Assembly: GCA_947472655.1 (NCBI GenBank)
Contig: CANJCG010000009.1
Location: forward strand, 1-23,174
Length of the DNA: 23,174 bases
Direction: 5' to 3'
Origin: Actinomycetota bacterium
GTDB taxonomy: Bacteria > Actinomycetota > Actinomycetes > S36-B12
The notes under the pieces are model-generated. The model saw only the letters and a program-made list of their open reading frames with translations, ran no database searches and was not told the DNA's origin. The position numbers were made by a program, and so were the translations under genes. Positions 15,479 through 23,075 of this stretch are shown here, in pieces. Positions within the stretch are counted from its first letter, which is position 1. Each line of letters opens with the position of its first letter.

Positions 15479-16918
15479 ATGCAGACCCACGCATCACCAG
15501 TTGTGGTGTGGGATCGCCGGGCTCGTTTATGGTCTGGAGCCACATTTGCAACGGGTGGCTCACCTTGGGGGCTCATCCGATTAAAGCCGGCGCTTCAAGA
15601 CTTTGCACAACGATTGGTACAGGCAGGAAGTTTAGGTCTGCGACCTGTGGGTGAGCGCGAACTACGTGCAGCCAGAGTGTTAGTTCATCGAGGTTTGGCG
15701 CATCCTCAGATTCTGCAGCGTCATCAGGAATGGGATGTCGAAGTAGTTGTCCCTGCTCATGATCGGGTGCCAGAGCTCAGTGCATGTTTGCGATCTTTAG
15801 CTGATAGTCAAGTGCTTGTTATTGACGACAAGTCTGCTGATGCTGAATCAATATTGCGTGCGACGCAAGAGTTTGGGGCTCGGGTCTTTGTTTGTTCCAT
15901 AAATGGCGGGCCAGCGGCAGCGAGAAATGAAGGAATCGCCAGAACCACTGCAGAGTTCATTGCCTTCGTTGATTCCGACTGCACGCTTGCTCCAGGTTGG
16001 CTCGATTCGCTCATGCCTGTATTTGATGATTCGCAAGTCGGTGCGGTAGCGCCTCGGATTCGACCGCGAGTGGTTAATTCTTCAGTTACGACTCACTTTG
16101 AATATGCAGCCAGTGCGTTAGATATGGGTGATGTTGCAGCAGTTGTGCGACCAGGCGGATCACTGTCGTATCTGCCTGCAGCTGTGCTCATCGTTCGGCG
16201 AAGCGCCATTCCATCGGGCGGATTTGATACATTTCTGCGATTAGGCGAAGACGTTGACTTCATCTGGCGCTTGGTCGAATCAGGTTGGCAAGTGCGATAC
16301 GAACCAAGTGTTGTCGTAGAGCACGAATTGCGCGGTGACTTTCTTGAACTGCTCAAACGTCGTTATGAGTACGGCACTTCCGTCGTAGATCTAGATGAAC
16401 GTCACGCAGGAGCGCTTGTGCCTGCGCGCGTTTCTGGGTGGAATCTTGTTTCCATTTCAGGTATTGCCTTAAAACAACCCGGAATCACACTGATGGCTCT
16501 TGGCACTGCCACACAGGTATTGCGTGAAACCTTGGAGCGCGAAGGTGCTCCAGAAGTGCTGGTTCCATTCTTTGTTGGAAAAACCTGGAAAGCAGATTCG
16601 CTGGCTATCGGTTCAGTACTCCGTCGCGAGTATTGGCCCCTCGGTTGGGCGGTTCTTGCTCTAAGCCCGATGGCCAAAGGTTCGGTTGGGCGCATGACAC
16701 GCTTGGCGGCCGCCGCAATGGTGGTGCCGCTGTTAACTGAGTGGCGAAAGGATAAGCCGGAACTAGACCCTGTTCGTTATGTTTGCTTGCGGCTCTTGGC
16801 TGATGCTGCATACGGGTCAGGAGTCATCAAGGCCAGCATAGAAAAGCGCAGCTTGCGCACGCTGCTTCCTGAAGTGCGCTTTCCAATTCCAAGAAAGAAG
16901 CCCCGAATAAAGCAGTAA
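15479..16918 (+). CDS. mftF: Mycofactocin glycosyltransferase MftF
   Basis: Family 2 glycosyltransferase which, in mycobacteria, adds a beta-1,4-glucose chain to the mycofactocin core. The 479 residues begin with the typical MftF domain of about 80 residues (VVVWDRRARLWSGATFATGG). The GT-A domain follows: VVVPAHDRVPEL at 89-100, IDDKSAD near 115-121, NGGPAAARNEG at 142-152 and the metal-binding DSD at 165-167 in FVDSDC. Later comes GEDVDFIWRLVESGW and a long C-terminal region with hydrophobic stretches (WPLGWAVLALSP) suggesting membrane contact. I start at ATG 15479 with GGGAG upstream; an in-frame GTG at 15458 has no RBS. It is the only plus gene between the terminator and the convergent mftE, so it is its own transcription unit. 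Confidence 0.93.
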   Translation: MQTHASPVVVWDRRARLWSGATFATGGSPWGLIRLKPALQDFAQRLVQAGSLGLRPVGERELRAARVLVHRGLAHPQILQRHQEWDVEVVVPAHDRVPELSACLRSLADSQVLVIDDKSADAESILRATQEFGARVFVCSINGGPAAARNEGIARTTAEFIAFVDSDCTLAPGWLDSLMPVFDDSQVGAVAPRIRPRVVNSSVTTHFEYAASALDMGDVAAVVRPGGSLSYLPAAVLIVRRSAIPSGGFDTFLRLGEDVDFIWRLVESGWQVRYEPSVVVEHELRGDFLELLKRRYEYGTSVVDLDERHAGALVPARVSGWNLVSISGIALKQPGITLMALGTATQVLRETLEREGAPEVLVPFFVGKTWKADSLAIGSVLRREYWPLGWAVLALSPMAKGSVGRMTRLAAAAMVVPLLTEWRKDKPELDPVRYVCLRLLADAAYGSGVIKASIEKRSLRTLLPEVRFPIPRKKPRIKQ

Positions 16919-16959
16919 TGTTTGTTGTCGAAAAAGTTGAGGCGGCAGGTAGAGCGTCG

Positions 16960-17646
16960 TTAATCAAGTAAGGCAAGCAGCGCATCGTAGGCCGCCGCAG
17001 CACTATCAACTGCATCGTTGAATATAAGTGATCCAAGTTCAGCAGACGCTTTTGTTGGGTCGCCTAACACGCCATTTGCGCTAATTGTTCGAACACCAGA
17101 TTCCTGCATCGTGGGCAGTAACTGGTGCAATGGTGCAGTATTGCCAACCTCACGCTGGTCGAGAAGTACGCGCGGGGCATCAAGGTGCAGCATGAGCGAC
17201 GTCTCTTGATATCCGGCGTGAGTGTCAGTGGAATCACCTTTGATGCCAACGGCTGCTACTGCTCGGCTCTCGCTTTTTGCAAGAAGGAGAGCAGCATCGA
17301 GTGCCTCACTGTTACCGCCATGTCCGTTGACGAAAAGCACTGCACGCCAATATCGGGTGGCATCGCGAATTAATTCAGTGAGCAAGAGTGTGAGCGCTGG
17401 CGTACCTATGGACAAGGTGCCAGTGAAGTCGCGATGTTCGCCACTTGCACCATAGGCAACGGTCGGGGCAAGGCCAGATGTAGTTCGCAATTGGTGAAGT
17501 TCACTTGCGATAGCTGCCGCGATCACGCTGTCGGTATCCAGAGGCAGATGCGGACCATGTTGCTCAATTGATCCCAGCGGAACGATCAGGATGTCACGTT
17601 GGAGTAGTTCGGCTTGCGGCCACGTGAGATTTTTCAGTTCAGTCAC
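16960..17646 (-). CDS. mftE: Mycofactocin precursor peptide peptidase MftE (creatininase family)
   Basis: Metal-dependent peptidase that releases the C-terminal, MftC-modified Val-Tyr unit from the MftA precursor. The 228 residues carry the creatininase-fold ligands: PLGSIEQHGPHLPLDTDS (Glu28, His30, Asp37), the GHGGN segment at 108-112, and DTHAGYQETS (His143, Glu148). I start at GTG 17646 because its first bases overlap the upstream SDR stop (GTGA), giving translational coupling. An earlier in-frame start would add 23 residues encoded inside the SDR gene and absent from the family. It converges on mftF with 41 bases between the stops. It is separated from mftABCD, unlike in the usual mftABCDEF order. 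Confidence 0.93.
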   Translation of the reverse strand: MTELKNLTWPQAELLQRDILIVPLGSIEQHGPHLPLDTDSVIAAAIASELHQLRTTSGLAPTVAYGASGEHRDFTGTLSIGTPALTLLLTELIRDATRYWRAVLFVNGHGGNSEALDAALLLAKSESRAVAAVGIKGDSTDTHAGYQETSLMLHLDAPRVLLDQREVGNTAPLHQLLPTMQESGVRTISANGVLGDPTKASAELGSLIFNDAVDSAAAAYDALLALLD

Positions 17647-18446
17647 CCGTGAAAACCGCCATCTACTTTCAATGACAGTCCAGTTGTTCCAGAGGCGGCG
17701 GGGGAGCAAAGCCAAGCCACTGCTGAGGCAATTTCACTTGGTTCAAGCAGCCTTCCTAATCGTTGGTTCTGTGCGAAGCCCTCGGCCGATACGAGGTCAT
17801 AGGCACGCGCAGTGCGATTCAAAAGTTGTGTCTTGGTGCTTCCTGGCAAAACAGTATTTGCGGTGATTCCAGTTGAACCAAGATCGGCGGCTAGTGACTT
17901 CACAAATCCTTCAGCAGCATGCTTAGCGGCAACGTATGACGCGAGTTGTGGAAGTCCGCGCTCGCCGGCCGATGACGTCACTGCAACGAAACGGCACTGT
18001 GTTGGAACTGAAGACGCGAGAAATATGGGGATTGCAGCTTGGGCCAGATTCACAACCCCAAAGAGATTCACTGCCAAATCAAGTTCGAATGACTCGATTG
18101 ACTGTTCCCAGGCCCAGCCGTCAGTAGCGATGATTCCCGCGACTGCGATCGCTGCTTGCAGTCGTGAGCCTGCTCGTTCTACGAGGGCAATGACGTCCTC
18201 TTTTTTTCGAACATCGCAAACAACTGTGGTCACTGAAGCGCCGGCTGCGCGACAAAGTTCTCCCGTGTCATCAAGGTCGTCTTGAGTGCCCAATGCGTAG
18301 GTCAACCCGTCGAGCCCCTTGGCATCAGCAATGTCTCCGAGTACGAGATCCCATCCGGTTGTAGCGAGTTCTAGGGCTATTGCAGCGCCGATGCCACGCG
18401 CTGCGCCAGTGATTACTGCGACTGGTCGGTTTTCTTGTGCGGTCAT
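17643..18446 (-). CDS. Mycofactocin-associated SDR oxidoreductase
   Basis: A 267-residue SDR of a second mycofactocin-associated subfamily. It has VITGAARGIGAAIA at 11-24, a long insertion after the second strand (LGTQDDLDDTG at 52-62) typical of that group, Asn127 (AVNLFG), Ser158/159, and Tyr171/Lys175 (YVAAKHAAEG). It ends SLKVDGGFHG. NAG is replaced by VAG, as is common in the group. It is locked into the mftR-SDR-mftE operon: its start overlaps the mftR stop by one base (TGATG), and its stop overlaps the mftE start. This suggests it is a dedicated partner of the cofactor rather than a bystander. Substrate is unknown; an alcohol dehydrogenase function is inferred. Confidence 0.9.
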   Translation of the reverse strand: MTAQENRPVAVITGAARGIGAAIALELATTGWDLVLGDIADAKGLDGLTYALGTQDDLDDTGELCRAAGASVTTVVCDVRKKEDVIALVERAGSRLQAAIAVAGIIATDGWAWEQSIESFELDLAVNLFGVVNLAQAAIPIFLASSVPTQCRFVAVTSSAGERGLPQLASYVAAKHAAEGFVKSLAADLGSTGITANTVLPGSTKTQLLNRTARAYDLVSAEGFAQNQRLGRLLEPSEIASAVAWLCSPAASGTTGLSLKVDGGFHG

Positions 18447-19090
18447 CAGATTCCCTTGTCGTGATTGGTGTGATTGGTGTATTGGGGGGAGAAGCCTTGT
18501 GAAAGTGCGAGAAAAGCTGAGTTGAGTAACGTTCCCAGATCTGAGGTTTCATCTTGTAGCCATTGTTCATGCGCGGCTAAAGCGGCGCCCAAAGCGGTGT
18601 GGCCAATACTGCGCGGGATCAGGTGATCCAGGGGCAGGTCAAGGCGTCTTGCGGCGAATTCTTCAATTGCTGCCCGCCATTGGGCGTAGCGCAGACTTGA
18701 GCGAGAGATGAGAGCAGGAACTCCCAAGATGAGTTGCATTCTCTGCCTGTGCTGCTGAACTTGATCTTGGGGCAAGTAGTTGAAAGCAACGACGGCGTTT
18801 CGCAAAGCATCCATCATTGGCTCTGATGCTGGTGACGAATCAAGGGAAGTGCGAAGGCCGACAATCGCGCTATCGAAGTCTCCCCAGACTGCATCTGCTT
18901 TGGTTTCGAAGTAGCGGAAAAATGTTCTCCGCCCGATCCCGGCAGCTGCAGTGATGTCGTCAATGCTGGTTGCCTCGAAACCTTGTGAAACGAAAAGTTC
19001 AATGGCGATCTGACAAAGGTGGTCCGTTGAGGTGACAGGAGGCCGACCCGTAGTTGAGCGCACATCAGTGCTGGGGTGCAGTCCTTCCAC
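18446..19090 (-). CDS. mftR: TetR-family mycofactocin regulator MftR
   Basis: TetR-family regulator of 214 residues, divergent from mftA as MftR is in mycobacteria, where it has been reported to respond to long-chain acyl-CoA. The HTH lies near residues 41-64 (TSIDDITAAAGIGRRTFFRYFETK; the RRTFFRYF recognition helix is typical). The start is GTG at 19090 with a strong AAAGGAGG six bases upstream; an in-frame GTG at 19135 would place that RBS inside the gene. The 3' end carries a small tandem repeat of GTGATTGGT seen on the plus strand, encoding repeated TNH near the C terminus. Its stop overlaps the SDR start by one base. It probably represses both divergent units. Confidence 0.92.
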   Translation of the reverse strand: MEGLHPSTDVRSTTGRPPVTSTDHLCQIAIELFVSQGFEATSIDDITAAAGIGRRTFFRYFETKADAVWGDFDSAIVGLRTSLDSSPASEPMMDALRNAVVAFNYLPQDQVQQHRQRMQLILGVPALISRSSLRYAQWRAAIEEFAARRLDLPLDHLIPRSIGHTALGAALAAHEQWLQDETSDLGTLLNSAFLALSQGFSPQYTNHTNHDKGI

Positions 19091-19172
19091 AACAGGCCTC
19101 CTTTCGAATTGCCGATATGCAGATCGAGTTGTCACTGTGCAGGAGGGGAGAAGCGATTTCAGGATCCAATTA

Positions 19173-19188
19173 TGTGACCCGTGTCACA
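19173..19188. promoter_or_regulatory. CRP/GlxR-like palindrome between mftR and mftA
   Basis: TGTGA-CCCGTG-TCACA matches the CRP-family consensus at all ten defined bases, and the symmetry extends to ATGTGAC/GTCACAT (19172-19189). It lies about 83 bases upstream of mftR and about 90 bases upstream of mftA, so one protein could control both. An MftR operator is the main alternative reading. Confidence 0.6.
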
Positions 19189-19279
19189 TCAGAACCTATT
19201 GGCAGCCCATTCCCTTTCTGCACTGAGTGCCACTAGTGTGACGTTTCACCCGAACAATTGCATCTTTTTGGAGGAATCC

Positions 19280-19381
19280 ATGTCACAAGTACCAGGCACA
19301 GCTCAGGCCCAAAATGTTGTTGAAGACGTGCAAGACCTTCTCGAAGACGTCTCCATCGATGGCATGTGCGGCGTTTACTAA
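19280..19381 (+). CDS. mftA: Mycofactocin precursor peptide MftA
   Basis: Ribosomally made precursor of the redox cofactor mycofactocin; 33 residues, MSQVPGTAQAQ followed by an acidic leader (EDVQDLLEDV) and the family C terminus IDGMCGVY. The last two residues, Val-Tyr, are the core: MftC decarboxylates the Tyr and links it to Val, and MftE then cuts after the Gly. A strong GGAGG RBS precedes the ATG at 19280. An in-frame upstream ATG (19181) would add 33 residues with no RBS and is rejected. It is followed after six bases by mftB. The precursor is very short and easily missed by gene callers. Confidence 0.95.
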   Translation: MSQVPGTAQAQNVVEDVQDLLEDVSIDGMCGVY

Positions 19382-19387
19382 ATCCCT

Positions 19388-19696
19388 ATGGCACTCACTG
19401 CGGTAGCTGTAGAAACTTTTGATGCCGATTCCCCTTGGGATCTGCACGAATCGGTTTCAGTCCGCCCTGAACGTTTCGGCGCGCTGCTCTACGATTTTCG
19501 AACACGGCGTCTGACCTTTGTCAAAGACCCCGTTCTTCAAAAAGTCATCGATGCGTTGTCGACATCTTCATCAGCGCGAGAAGCGCTCGCCCTAGTGAAG
19601 GTTCCGCAAGAAGATCATGAGCGTTATCTTTCTGCGCTTGCACGACTAGCGGAAACCTCAATGCTTACGCCTCGTTCCCAAGGAGAAATTACATGA
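19388..19696 (+). CDS. mftB: Mycofactocin peptide chaperone MftB
   Basis: Small RiPP recognition element protein that binds the MftA leader and presents it to the radical SAM enzyme MftC. It is 102 residues; ESVSVRPERFGALLYDFRTRRLTFV (about 21-45) is the PqqD-like winged-helix stretch with the characteristic RPE.FGALLY.....RLTF pattern. There is no clear RBS of its own: the ATG is six bases after the mftA stop, so it is probably translated by coupling. Its stop overlaps the mftC ATG (ATGA), which fits tight stoichiometry of the MftB-MftC pair. Confidence 0.94.
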   Translation: MALTAVAVETFDADSPWDLHESVSVRPERFGALLYDFRTRRLTFVKDPVLQKVIDALSTSSSAREALALVKVPQEDHERYLSALARLAETSMLTPRSQGEIT

Positions 19697-20913
19697 GTAC
19701 CACCACTGTGGCCACTGGCCGTGATCTCCTTGCAGAATTCGAGAGAGGCCTTGACGCTCCAATCTGCCTAACTTGGGAATTAACCTACGCATGCAACTTG
19801 GCATGCGTTCACTGTCTTTCAAGTTCAGGCAAGCGCGACCCTCGTGAGTTGGATACAGCCGAAGCCAAAGCCGTCATTGATGAGTTGGAACGACTTCAGG
19901 TCTTCTACGTCAACATTGGTGGCGGTGAACCAACCGTGCGCTCCGATTTTTGGGAACTCGTTGATTACGCGGTGGCTCATAAAGTTGGGGTAAAGTTTTC
20001 AACCAACGGAATTCGTCTCGACAAGACAGCAGCAGCCCGCATAGCTGCAACCAGTTATGTCGACGTACAAATATCACTTGATGGTGCAACAGCCGAAGTT
20101 AATGATGCTGTTCGCGGCGAAGGATCATTTAAGACTGCCTTGCAAGCACTGGATAACTTGGCTGAAGCCGGTGCAACAGACTTCAAAATCTCAGTAGTTG
20201 TTACTCGACACAACGTCACACAATTGGATGCTTTCAAGAAGCTGGCCGATGATCGCGGCGCGCAATTACGGCTCACTCGGCTTCGTCCATCAGGTCGCGG
20301 CGCTGATACGTGGGATGAGTTACACCTCCTGCCTGGACAACAGCGCGTGCTGTATGACTGGCTAGTGGATCACTCCGGTGAAGTGCTCACAGGCGATTCC
20401 TTTTTCCACCTTTCTGCATATGGCGAAGCCCTCCCTGGTTTGAATTTGTGTGGTGCAGGCCGCGTCGTATGTCTCATTGATCCAATTGGTGACGTGTATG
20501 CCTGTCCGTTTGCAATTCATGACGAGTTCCTTGCTGGCAACTTGCGCGAAGCGGGTGGCTTCACTTCAATTTGGCGAGAGTCAGCTTTGTTCTCAAGTCT
20601 TCGTGAACCGCAAACCGGAGGCGCGTGCGCTTCCTGTAATTTTTATGGCTCCTGCCGTGGTGGCTGCATGGCAGCAAAGTTCTTTACAGGTTTACCACTC
20701 GATGGTCCAGATCCGGAGTGTGTCAAGGGTTATGGCGAAGAAGCGCTTGCCGCGTTAGGTGAAATTGACCGCCCGCGTCCAGGTGCTGATCACAGCCGCA
20801 GCATCCCGCTTATGGTGCTCAAGCCAAAGAATGCTCCGGTCCCAGCATGCGCCGAAGACCCGCTCGCAGGTTTTGATCCCAATGAAGTTGCAGTTTCAAG
20901 TTTGTCTCGCTGA
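19693..20913 (+). CDS. mftC: Mycofactocin radical SAM maturase MftC
   Basis: Radical SAM/SPASM enzyme that performs oxidative decarboxylation of the C-terminal Tyr of MftA and then forms the Val-Tyr carbon-carbon link. The 406 residues show the SAM cluster motif CxxxCxxC (Cys34, 38, 41 in YACNLACVHC) and the SAM-contact NIGGGEPTVR at 74-83. A Cys-rich SPASM region follows, beginning LCGAGRVVCLID, then YACPF, and ending GGACASCNFYGSCRGGC and ECVKGYG, which hold the auxiliary iron-sulfur clusters. AAGGAG precedes the ATG, which overlaps mftB. A frame-intact, full-length example. Confidence 0.96.
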   Translation: MSTTTVATGRDLLAEFERGLDAPICLTWELTYACNLACVHCLSSSGKRDPRELDTAEAKAVIDELERLQVFYVNIGGGEPTVRSDFWELVDYAVAHKVGVKFSTNGIRLDKTAAARIAATSYVDVQISLDGATAEVNDAVRGEGSFKTALQALDNLAEAGATDFKISVVVTRHNVTQLDAFKKLADDRGAQLRLTRLRPSGRGADTWDELHLLPGQQRVLYDWLVDHSGEVLTGDSFFHLSAYGEALPGLNLCGAGRVVCLIDPIGDVYACPFAIHDEFLAGNLREAGGFTSIWRESALFSSLREPQTGGACASCNFYGSCRGGCMAAKFFTGLPLDGPDPECVKGYGEEALAALGEIDRPRPGADHSRSIPLMVLKPKNAPVPACAEDPLAGFDPNEVAVSSLSR

Positions 20914-20940
20914 TTAGACCTATAAGAAAAGTGAAACGTT

Positions 20941-22116
20941 ATGGCAAATGAATGGTTTGAAACAGTTGAGATAGCACGGCAACGGGCGCAAAAGCGCATC
21001 CCGAAGTCGGTGTACAAGGCACTGATCGCAGGATCAGAGCGTGGCAGCACATTGGATGACAACCTCGCTGCCTATGCCGAACTGGGATTTGCGCCTCACG
21101 TTGCTGGTCAATTTGCAGAGCGCGATCTCAGCGTTCATGTGTTGGGGCAAAATCTTTCAATGCCCGTGATGATCTCGCCAACAGGTGTTCAGGCTGTGCA
21201 TCCCGATGGTGAAGTAGCCGTTGCACGCGCTGCAGCAGCTCGAGGTACCGCTGTAGGCCTGTCATCTTTTGGCAGCAAGCCGATTGAAGAAGTCACCGCA
21301 GTAAATTCCCAAGTCTTTTTCCAGATTTATTGGTCAGGATCGCGCGAAGTAATCCAGCAGCGATTGCATCGAGCCAAAGAAGCAGGCGCCGCCGGCATTA
21401 TCTTGACTCTGGATTGGTCATTTGCTTATGGACGTGACTGGGGCAGCCCGCAGATTCCTGATCGCATCGATCTCAAAACCATGATCAAGAACTTCCCAGA
21501 GGCTGTCACGAGCCCGCGTTGGGTGTGGAACTACGTCAAGACAGGGCGACCACCAGCTTTATCCGTACCAAACATGGTGGGCAAGGGAGAAAAGGCTCCG
21601 ACATTCTTTGAGGCGTATGGCGAATGGATGCAGACACCTCCACCAAGCTGGGAAGACGTGGCTTGGCTGCGTTCACAATGGGATGGTCCATTCATGCTCA
21701 AGGGCATCATGCGGCTCGACGATGCTCGTCGCGCGGTAGACGCTGGTGTCAGCGCTATTTCGATTTCCAACCATGGTGGTAACAACATTGATGGCACCCC
21801 GGCGAGCATTCGCGCACTGCCAGTGATTGCAGATGCAGTTGGCGATCAAGTTGAACTGTTACTCGATGGTGGCATTCGACGTGGCAGCGATGCGGTCAAG
21901 GCTGTTGCCCTTGGGGCGAAGGCTGTCATGTTAGGCCGCGCGTATCTCTGGGGCTTAGCAGCCAATGGTCAAGCTGGTGTTGAAAACGTGCTTGATGTTA
22001 TGCGTAACGGATTCGATTCGACGCTGCTGGGCCTTGGAAAGCAATCGGCATCCTCCCTAGATCGAAGCGATGTCTTGATTCCCGAAGGATTCATGCGCGT
22101 TCTAGGCGATAAATAA
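20941..22116 (+). CDS. mftD: FMN-dependent mycofactocin dehydrogenase MftD
   Basis: Member of the alpha-hydroxyacid oxidase/L-lactate dehydrogenase family that oxidatively deaminates the released Val-Tyr-derived product (AHDP) to premycofactocin, the redox-active form. The 391 residues carry MISPTGVQ near 77-84, the FMN/catalytic segment ISNHGGNNIDGTPA at 275-288 (His278 is the catalytic base; canonical lactate oxidases have GGRQ where this has GGNN), DGGIRRGSD at 309-317 and LGRAYLWGLA near 331. It lies 27 bases after mftC with only a weak RBS (AAGAAAAG-like), and is probably last of the mftABCD unit. No obvious terminator follows. Confidence 0.94.
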   Translation: MANEWFETVEIARQRAQKRIPKSVYKALIAGSERGSTLDDNLAAYAELGFAPHVAGQFAERDLSVHVLGQNLSMPVMISPTGVQAVHPDGEVAVARAAAARGTAVGLSSFGSKPIEEVTAVNSQVFFQIYWSGSREVIQQRLHRAKEAGAAGIILTLDWSFAYGRDWGSPQIPDRIDLKTMIKNFPEAVTSPRWVWNYVKTGRPPALSVPNMVGKGEKAPTFFEAYGEWMQTPPPSWEDVAWLRSQWDGPFMLKGIMRLDDARRAVDAGVSAISISNHGGNNIDGTPASIRALPVIADAVGDQVELLLDGGIRRGSDAVKAVALGAKAVMLGRAYLWGLAANGQAGVENVLDVMRNGFDSTLLGLGKQSASSLDRSDVLIPEGFMRVLGDK

Positions 22117-22149
22117 AGATTTTCAAAGGGGTCAATTGTGAGGATTTCG

Positions 22150-22165
22150 TGTGACACAGTTCGCA
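22150..22165. promoter_or_regulatory. CRP/GlxR-like site upstream of the succinate dehydrogenase genes
   Basis: TGTGA-CACAGT-TCGCA matches the CRP-family pattern at 9 of 10 bases, about 83 bases before the sdh membrane-subunit GTG. GlxR is known to control sdhCAB in Corynebacterium glutamicum, which makes the site plausible; direct evidence is absent. Confidence 0.4.
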
Positions 22166-22247
22166 CCTTCTCGGGGGTTACGCCCTACTTCGGTGGCCCT
22201 ATAGTTGGGTTCACTTCGTATATTTCGAAACCTGAAAGGGCCACTCC

Positions 22248-23054
22248 GTGAGTAGTTCTCTGGACACACCTTCGGCCGCACCAATTCCCACTAAAGCCCA
22301 AATCGGGGTGCGAACTCTTCGAACTGATCGCTGGTGGTTAATGCCTGCAGTCACCGTGACGGTGCTGCTGAGCTTCATCGTGTATTCAACATGGCGTGCT
22401 TTTGAAAATGCTTACTACTTCAGCGAGCCGTTGATCTCGCCTTTCTACTCGCCATGCTTGGCCACAAGTTGTGTCGAAGGCTCAAGCCAGTGGATGCCAA
22501 TTGGATCCTGGTGGATGCTTTCGCCAGCGCTGCTGATTCTGGTCTTCCCACTCGGTTTCCGTTTGACGTGCTACTACTACCGCAAGGCGTACTTCCGTTC
22601 ATTTTGGATGTCACCGCCAGCGTGTGCAGTCTCTGAACCACACACAAAGTACACAGGTGAATCCCGTTTTCCATTGATTTTGAACAACAGTCACCGCTAC
22701 TTCTTCTACGCCGGTTTGGTCTTTAACGTGCTCTTGACCTACGACGCGATCATTGCCTTCCGTAATGCTGATGGGGCCTGGGGACATATGAGTGTCGGCA
22801 CGGTTGTGTTACTTCTCAATGCGACGTTCCTGTGGCTTTACTCGCTGTCGTGCCATTCATGCCGCCATACAATTGGCGGACGGTTGAAGCATTTCTCTAA
22901 GCACCCGGTGCGCTACAAGGCTTGGACCTTCGTTTCAAAGCTCAACCCGCACCACCCTCGCTTTGCGTGGATTTCTCTCATTGGCGTGGCACTCGCAGAC
23001 TTTTACGTCCGTGAAGTTGCCTCAGGCGCCATCACTAACTTCTACTTCTTCTAA
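22248..23054 (+). CDS. Succinate dehydrogenase membrane anchor (Sdh1-type cytochrome b subunit)
   Basis: A 268-residue integral membrane protein with about five hydrophobic helices (roughly residues 31-52, 88-110, 149-170, 181-205 and 238-256). In length and in position just before sdhA it resembles the Rv0249c-type anchor of mycobacterial succinate dehydrogenase 1. Histidines that could bind haem or quinone sit near helix ends (NNSHRYF; SCHSCRHT), and a run of Trp/Tyr lines the start of the membrane part. The start is GTG at 22248 with GAAAGGG upstream. It would anchor the dehydrogenase to the membrane and pass electrons to menaquinone. It is followed after 21 bases by sdhA. The anchor is too variable for full certainty. 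Confidence 0.85.
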   Translation: MSSSLDTPSAAPIPTKAQIGVRTLRTDRWWLMPAVTVTVLLSFIVYSTWRAFENAYYFSEPLISPFYSPCLATSCVEGSSQWMPIGSWWMLSPALLILVFPLGFRLTCYYYRKAYFRSFWMSPPACAVSEPHTKYTGESRFPLILNNSHRYFFYAGLVFNVLLTYDAIIAFRNADGAWGHMSVGTVVLLLNATFLWLYSLSCHSCRHTIGGRLKHFSKHPVRYKAWTFVSKLNPHHPRFAWISLIGVALADFYVREVASGAITNFYFF

Positions 23055-23075
23055 GTCAACGAAGGAATCTGACTC

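Noticed and set aside
18463..18482. Two tandem copies of GTGATTGGT
   Set aside because: Inside the end of mftR, encoding repeated TNH residues. Too short to be a CRISPR or a mobile-element feature.
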